From contig CAJCJE010000545.1 in NCBI GenBank assembly GCA_903970565.1, forward strand, positions 1 through 9,558: a DNA stretch of 9,558 nt. The letters run 5' to 3'. Every line of letters begins with the position of its first letter. The stretch's first letter is position 1. Made by a program: the position numbers and the translations under genes. This document shows, piece by piece, positions 7,364-9,558 of this stretch. The notes beneath the pieces were generated by a model. That model ran no database searches. It had not been told where the DNA came from and worked only from the letters and a program-made list of their open reading frames with translations. The stretch comes from Candidatus Melainabacteria bacterium (GTDB taxonomy: Bacteria; Actinomycetota; Actinomycetes; Mycobacteriales; Pseudonocardiaceae).

Positions 7364-7758
7364 ACGCAGTCCGCGAGGTGGCCGACGGTGAGGGAATACA
7401 AACCCGTCAACGTGACGACAGCTGCGATCAGCACACCCACCGGGCAGATCAGCAACAGTGCCCATGTTCCGGGCGACCAGCGTGAGTCGTCGTCGGGATA
7501 CCGCAACCGAGCCGTCAGACCCGCTGCCGTGCCCACCAGCGCCACGCTACCGCTGATCACGGCGAACCAGGCCAGCGCGATGGCCGTAATCGACGTTCCC
7601 CACAGGTGAGGCACTCCGGCGGGTAGGTTTTCCTCGCAGGGTTCGCTCGGCGCGCCGATTCGGTTGGCTATCGTTGCGAGAACGAGCAACGCGACACTCA
7701 GCCCGAGCGAGTAGAGCGCGACTCGGAGCAACACTGACTGCTGGCCGACTCGATTCAT
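7360..7758 (-). CDS. Small three-TM membrane protein A
   Basis: The gene encodes 132 aa; no family recognised. ATG 7758 overlaps the stop of the ESX-like gene as ATGA, and its own stop overlaps the next ATG in the same way. Helices are at about 10-31, 54-83 and 97-124. The loop between helices 2 and 3 (ARLRYPDDDSRWSPG) is charged and should be cytoplasmic. The loop at 32-53, with Cys41 and CEENLPAGVPHLWG, and the tail HLADCV, with Cys131, should be outside. Cys105 lies in helix 3. The arrangement (outer-loop Cys plus tail Cys, three helices, short charged inner loop) matches the downstream protein although identity is low. The pair may be diverged duplicates acting as a complex. A role tied to the amidase/ESX-like pair follows only from the operon. 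Confidence 0.8.
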   Translation of the reverse strand: MNRVGQQSVLLRVALYSLGLSVALLVLATIANRIGAPSEPCEENLPAGVPHLWGTSITAIALAWFAVISGSVALVGTAAGLTARLRYPDDDSRWSPGTWALLLICPVGVLIAAVVTLTGLYSLTVGHLADCV

Positions 7759-8069
7759 GGCGACCCGAGCAGGGTGAAGACCTCGTGGATGCGGCGCTGA
7801 GCCGCCGCGTCCGTCTGCTGGTAACTGTTCGCCGATTCCTGGAGCCGGTCTCCGAGTTCACCGAGTTGGAAGCTCAGATTGGTGATCTTGTTCTCCCATA
7901 CCTGGGTCGCCTGTAGCAGGGCTTGTGTCGATTCCCAGCCGGGGTGGCTGGTGGCCGCTGCCTGATTGGGTGCAAGGTCGCGAGCGATCGTCGATGAGAC
8001 GACCTGCGACAACTCGGTCATCGCGTTGCTGGCGGTGATTATCGGGTCTGGACGAATGTTGATGTTCAT
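7755..8069 (-). CDS. ESX/WXG100-like small protein with YxxxD export motif
   Basis: The gene encodes 104 aa from ATG 8069, seven bases after the amidase stop. An ATG at 8123 would overlap the amidase gene and add 18 polar residues; neither has a good ribosome site. There is no signal peptide. The protein is almost wholly helical: a first helix at about 13-42, a turn with PGWES (43-47; Trp present but Ser in place of the Gly of WXG), and a second helix at about 48-93. It ends with YQQTD (83-87), which fits the YxxxD/E signal of type VII (ESX) substrates. Size, hairpin, Trp at the turn and the tail motif point to an ESX-type or EspC-like secreted partner. It probably forms a heterodimer with the helical N-terminus of the amidase encoded just upstream. 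No ESX machinery gene is in the window. Confidence 0.78.
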   Translation of the reverse strand: MNINIRPDPIITASNAMTELSQVVSSTIARDLAPNQAAATSHPGWESTQALLQATQVWENKITNLSFQLGELGDRLQESANSYQQTDAAAQRRIHEVFTLLGSP

Positions 8070-8076
8070 CGTGGCG

Positions 8077-9321
8077 TCAGTATCCGTTCGGGCTTGGCTG
8101 AATGATGACGAATTGTGATGCACCTTCGCCCGCTGTGATGTCGTGCTGTCGACCGTTCAGCGAGTCATCCAAACCGGGGTCGGTGTGTTGGGTGTAGCGG
8201 ATGTCGCCGTTGGGTAGGACCGCCGTGACGATCGCCGTGTGATGTACATGGCCGGCTGGGTTTCCGTCACCGGGTTCCCACTGGAGAAAGACGATGTCAC
8301 CTGGTTTGGCTTGGCTGGGTGGGACGACGGTCCCTCCGCCGTTGAGTAGTAGATCGTGCAGGTTCTGGGCTCCTCCCCAGCTGCGTGACGCGGTGTCCGC
8401 AGCCAGGTTGGGAAAGAGGTTCGTGAACAGCGGCCCGTCGATATCCGGGCTGTGCCAAGCATCCGATTGCTGCATCCCGGCAGCGCTCAGCGCGGTCGAC
8501 GCGAAATTGGTGCAGTTGTCAAGGTCGGGCCAATCGAGGCTGGTGTCGTTCCAGTGCTCGGTGGCGAACTGCACTAGAGCCATCTTGTCGAGGTCTCCGG
8601 AGCCGCGGAGCTGATCCTTCACGCTTTGTGGGATTCCGTTGAGGCGGTAGACCTGGAGTGGTGTCGCGTTTTCCAGTTCGGTCTGCTGTTGCGGGGTAAG
8701 TGAATTCCACCAGGCGCTCACCTGATCGGACGAGGCGTTCGCCGGAATCGTGTCGGCGAGGATGGTGAGTTCGTCCTGTGACGCGGTTCCCTGAATCTGG
8801 TTCTCGATTTGCTGGGGATTTGTCGAGGTCACCGCCGCGGCCAGGTTGCGCAGTTCGTTCGCGGCGTCGTGGTCGACTTTGGTGGCGGAGGCGAGCGCTT
8901 CGGATACCAGAGCCTGTACGCGAGGAAGTTGCGCATCTCCTGCCGCGCCGGGCAGGCCGCTCTCCGTGACAGTGACCTGTCCGGCGGCGGTGACGGTCAG
9001 ACCGAGCTCGGCGGCCTCGGTCAACGCCTCGTTCAAGGTGGTCTGCGACATGGCCACGCCGTCGGCGAATCCGTCGAGAATCATCACGATTCCAGCGATG
9101 ACGTCGGACGTGATGTCGAAACCGGTCGCGACCGAAGTCAGCGTCGCTGATGCTTGTTGCCCGACCGCGTCTGTCCAGTGCTCGTTGATCATGCCAGTTC
9201 CACGGTCCCGGATGTCATCCGATGTCTGCTGGGTCAGTCCGTGAACCTTCTGCCAGGCTGCCGCGGCGGCTCGCCATAGGTCAGGCTGGGCGTTTTTGAG
9301 CTGGTTGACCGTCATCGCCAT
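8077..9321 (-). CDS. WXG-like N-terminus fused to C-terminal Amidase_6 domain (predicted type VII effector)
   Basis: The gene encodes 414 aa from ATG 9321, four bases after a GGGGGG run; ATG 9315, two codons in, is nearly as good. Residues 1-105 are helical, begin MTVNQL and contain HWTDAVGQQA (48-57), resembling WXG100-type modules. There is no signal peptide. The middle (about 130-250) is helical and contains WWNSLTPQQQTEL and LNGIPQSVKDQL (204-238), a linker seen in many actinomycete ESX-associated hydrolases. Residues 262-405 match the putative amidase domain (Amidase_6): DNCTNFASTAL with Cys270, Trp-rich stretches, KPGDIVFLQW (339-348), VHHTAIVT with His361 nearby (359-366), and IRYTQHTD (374-381). 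The Cys/His pair suggests peptidoglycan or amide hydrolysis outside the cell. It is first in a four-gene operon with an ESX-like partner and two membrane proteins. G+C is visibly lower than in the signalling operon, hinting at separate origin. Confidence 0.85.
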   Translation of the reverse strand: MAMTVNQLKNAQPDLWRAAAAAWQKVHGLTQQTSDDIRDRGTGMINEHWTDAVGQQASATLTSVATGFDITSDVIAGIVMILDGFADGVAMSQTTLNEALTEAAELGLTVTAAGQVTVTESGLPGAAGDAQLPRVQALVSEALASATKVDHDAANELRNLAAAVTSTNPQQIENQIQGTASQDELTILADTIPANASSDQVSAWWNSLTPQQQTELENATPLQVYRLNGIPQSVKDQLRGSGDLDKMALVQFATEHWNDTSLDWPDLDNCTNFASTALSAAGMQQSDAWHSPDIDGPLFTNLFPNLAADTASRSWGGAQNLHDLLLNGGGTVVPPSQAKPGDIVFLQWEPGDGNPAGHVHHTAIVTAVLPNGDIRYTQHTDPGLDDSLNGRQHDITAGEGASQFVIIQPSPNGY

Positions 9322-9423
9322 GCTGCCCCCCGGCTGCGATTTTGATGTCCAACGCCACGAAATGCTAGCAGCTTGCGCCATTCGAACGGGTGATTTCGGT
9401 TGAATTCCGGTGGACTGGTTGGC

Positions 9424-9441
9424 CGGTCCGTTCACGGACCG
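9424..9441. promoter_or_regulatory. Perfect 7-bp dyad between divergent genes
   Basis: CGGTCCG (9424-9430) and CGGACCG (9435-9441) are perfect complements around TTCA. It lies between the amidase operon and the divergent + strand gene, just upstream of the candidate -35 at 9456. It is suited to an operator for either direction. For the minus strand the only -10-like hexamer noted is TAGCAT (9367-9362), without a good -35. Confidence 0.45.
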
Positions 9442-9455
9442 ATCTTGAGCGGCGC

Positions 9456-9485
9456 TTGACGGAGGAGGGACGGCGAGTCATAGTA
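9456..9485 (+). promoter_or_regulatory. Candidate promoter for a leaderless transcript
   Basis: TTGACG (9456-9461), an 18-nt spacer and ATAGTA (9480-9485) form a fair -35/-10 pair. Transcription would start about 7 nt on, at or next to the A of the ATG at 9492. The purine run GGAGGAGGG (9461-9469) is too far from that ATG to act as its ribosome site. Confidence 0.45.
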
Positions 9486-9521
9486 GAAACTATGGAAACC
9501 GGGATAGTTTCCGCAGTTTCT
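9479..9521. promoter_or_regulatory. Nested palindromes over the -10 and start codon
   Basis: AGAAACTATGGAAAC (9485-9499) and GTTTCCGCAGTTTCT (9507-9521) are inverted with 13 of 15 positions complementary and a 7-nt spacer. A second dyad, CATAG (9479-9483) with CTATG (9490-9494), is nested across the left arm. The structure covers the predicted -10, start point and first ten codons. It is the size and place expected of an operator for an autoregulated repressor, or of an RNA hairpin at the 5' end. Confidence 0.6.
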
Positions 9522-9558
9522 GACGAGCGGCGGGTCGAGGTGATCGTCGACGCGGCCA
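9492..9558 (+). CDS. 5' end of an unidentified gene, possibly a TetR-type regulator (partial)
   Basis: The frame from ATG 9492 stays open to the window edge (22 codons). The protein begins METGIVSAVSDERR, followed by a VEVIVDAA segment. A short polar lead followed by E-R-R-x-E-x-I-V-D-A-A resembles the first helix of TetR-family regulators, and the overlapping palindrome suits such an autoregulator, but 22 residues cannot prove a family. No ribosome site precedes the ATG at normal distance, which agrees with a leaderless mRNA. An in-frame TTG at 9456 is a weaker alternative start. It is divergent from the amidase operon, so it could regulate it. Confidence 0.45.
   Translation, partial: METGIVSAVSDERRVEVIVDAA

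Noticed and set aside
6462..7391. 309-codon open frame on the + strand
   Set aside because: It runs antisense through the glycosyltransferase and 3TM genes, with no domain and an implausible composition.

Overview
The window reads as actinomycete chromosome. Coding stretches are very GC-rich with strong third-position GC bias, GTG starts occur, adjacent genes overlap by 4 bp, and it carries WXG100-like, Amidase_6 and ArnT-type families typical of that phylum. Pseudonocardiales or Micromonosporaceae-type bacteria are plausible hosts, but the sequence does not settle this.

Layout, left to right. (1) 1-621 (+): a phased GGACA repeat array followed by a small Sec-secreted protein resembling FlhE, ending at a hairpin terminator. 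(2) 919-4164 (-): a translationally coupled three-gene signalling operon of receiver-PP2C phosphatase, CHASE3/HAMP sensor histidine kinase with a phytochrome-type H-box, and a stand-alone Rcp1/CheY-like receiver. (3) 4165-5001: a long non-coding stretch whose right half becomes strikingly AT-rich. (4) 5002-5786 (+): a secreted barnase/RNase Sa-type ribonuclease and its barstar-family inhibitor. (5) 5844-6830 (-): an ArnT/PMT-like membrane glycosyltransferase that stops after about 328 residues, apparently truncated. (6) 6998-9321 (-): a tightly packed four-gene operon. It encodes a signal-peptide-less protein with a helical, WXG-like N-terminus and a C-terminal Amidase_6 (Cys/His) domain, a 104-aa ESX-like partner with a YxxxD export motif, and two small three-TM proteins with matching cysteine positions. 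(7) 9322-9558: a divergent promoter region full of dyads, and the first codons of an unidentified + strand gene that looks leaderless.

The secreted nuclease-inhibitor pair and the type VII-like amidase cassette both look like contact or competition functions. The two small membrane proteins are in the position expected for immunity or membrane partners of the amidase. I regard this amidase / ESX-like / twin-3TM cassette as the best candidate for an undescribed system. The signalling operon probably feeds a partner-switching anti-sigma pathway whose other members are not in the window. No tRNA, rRNA, CRISPR array, transposase or integrase was seen.
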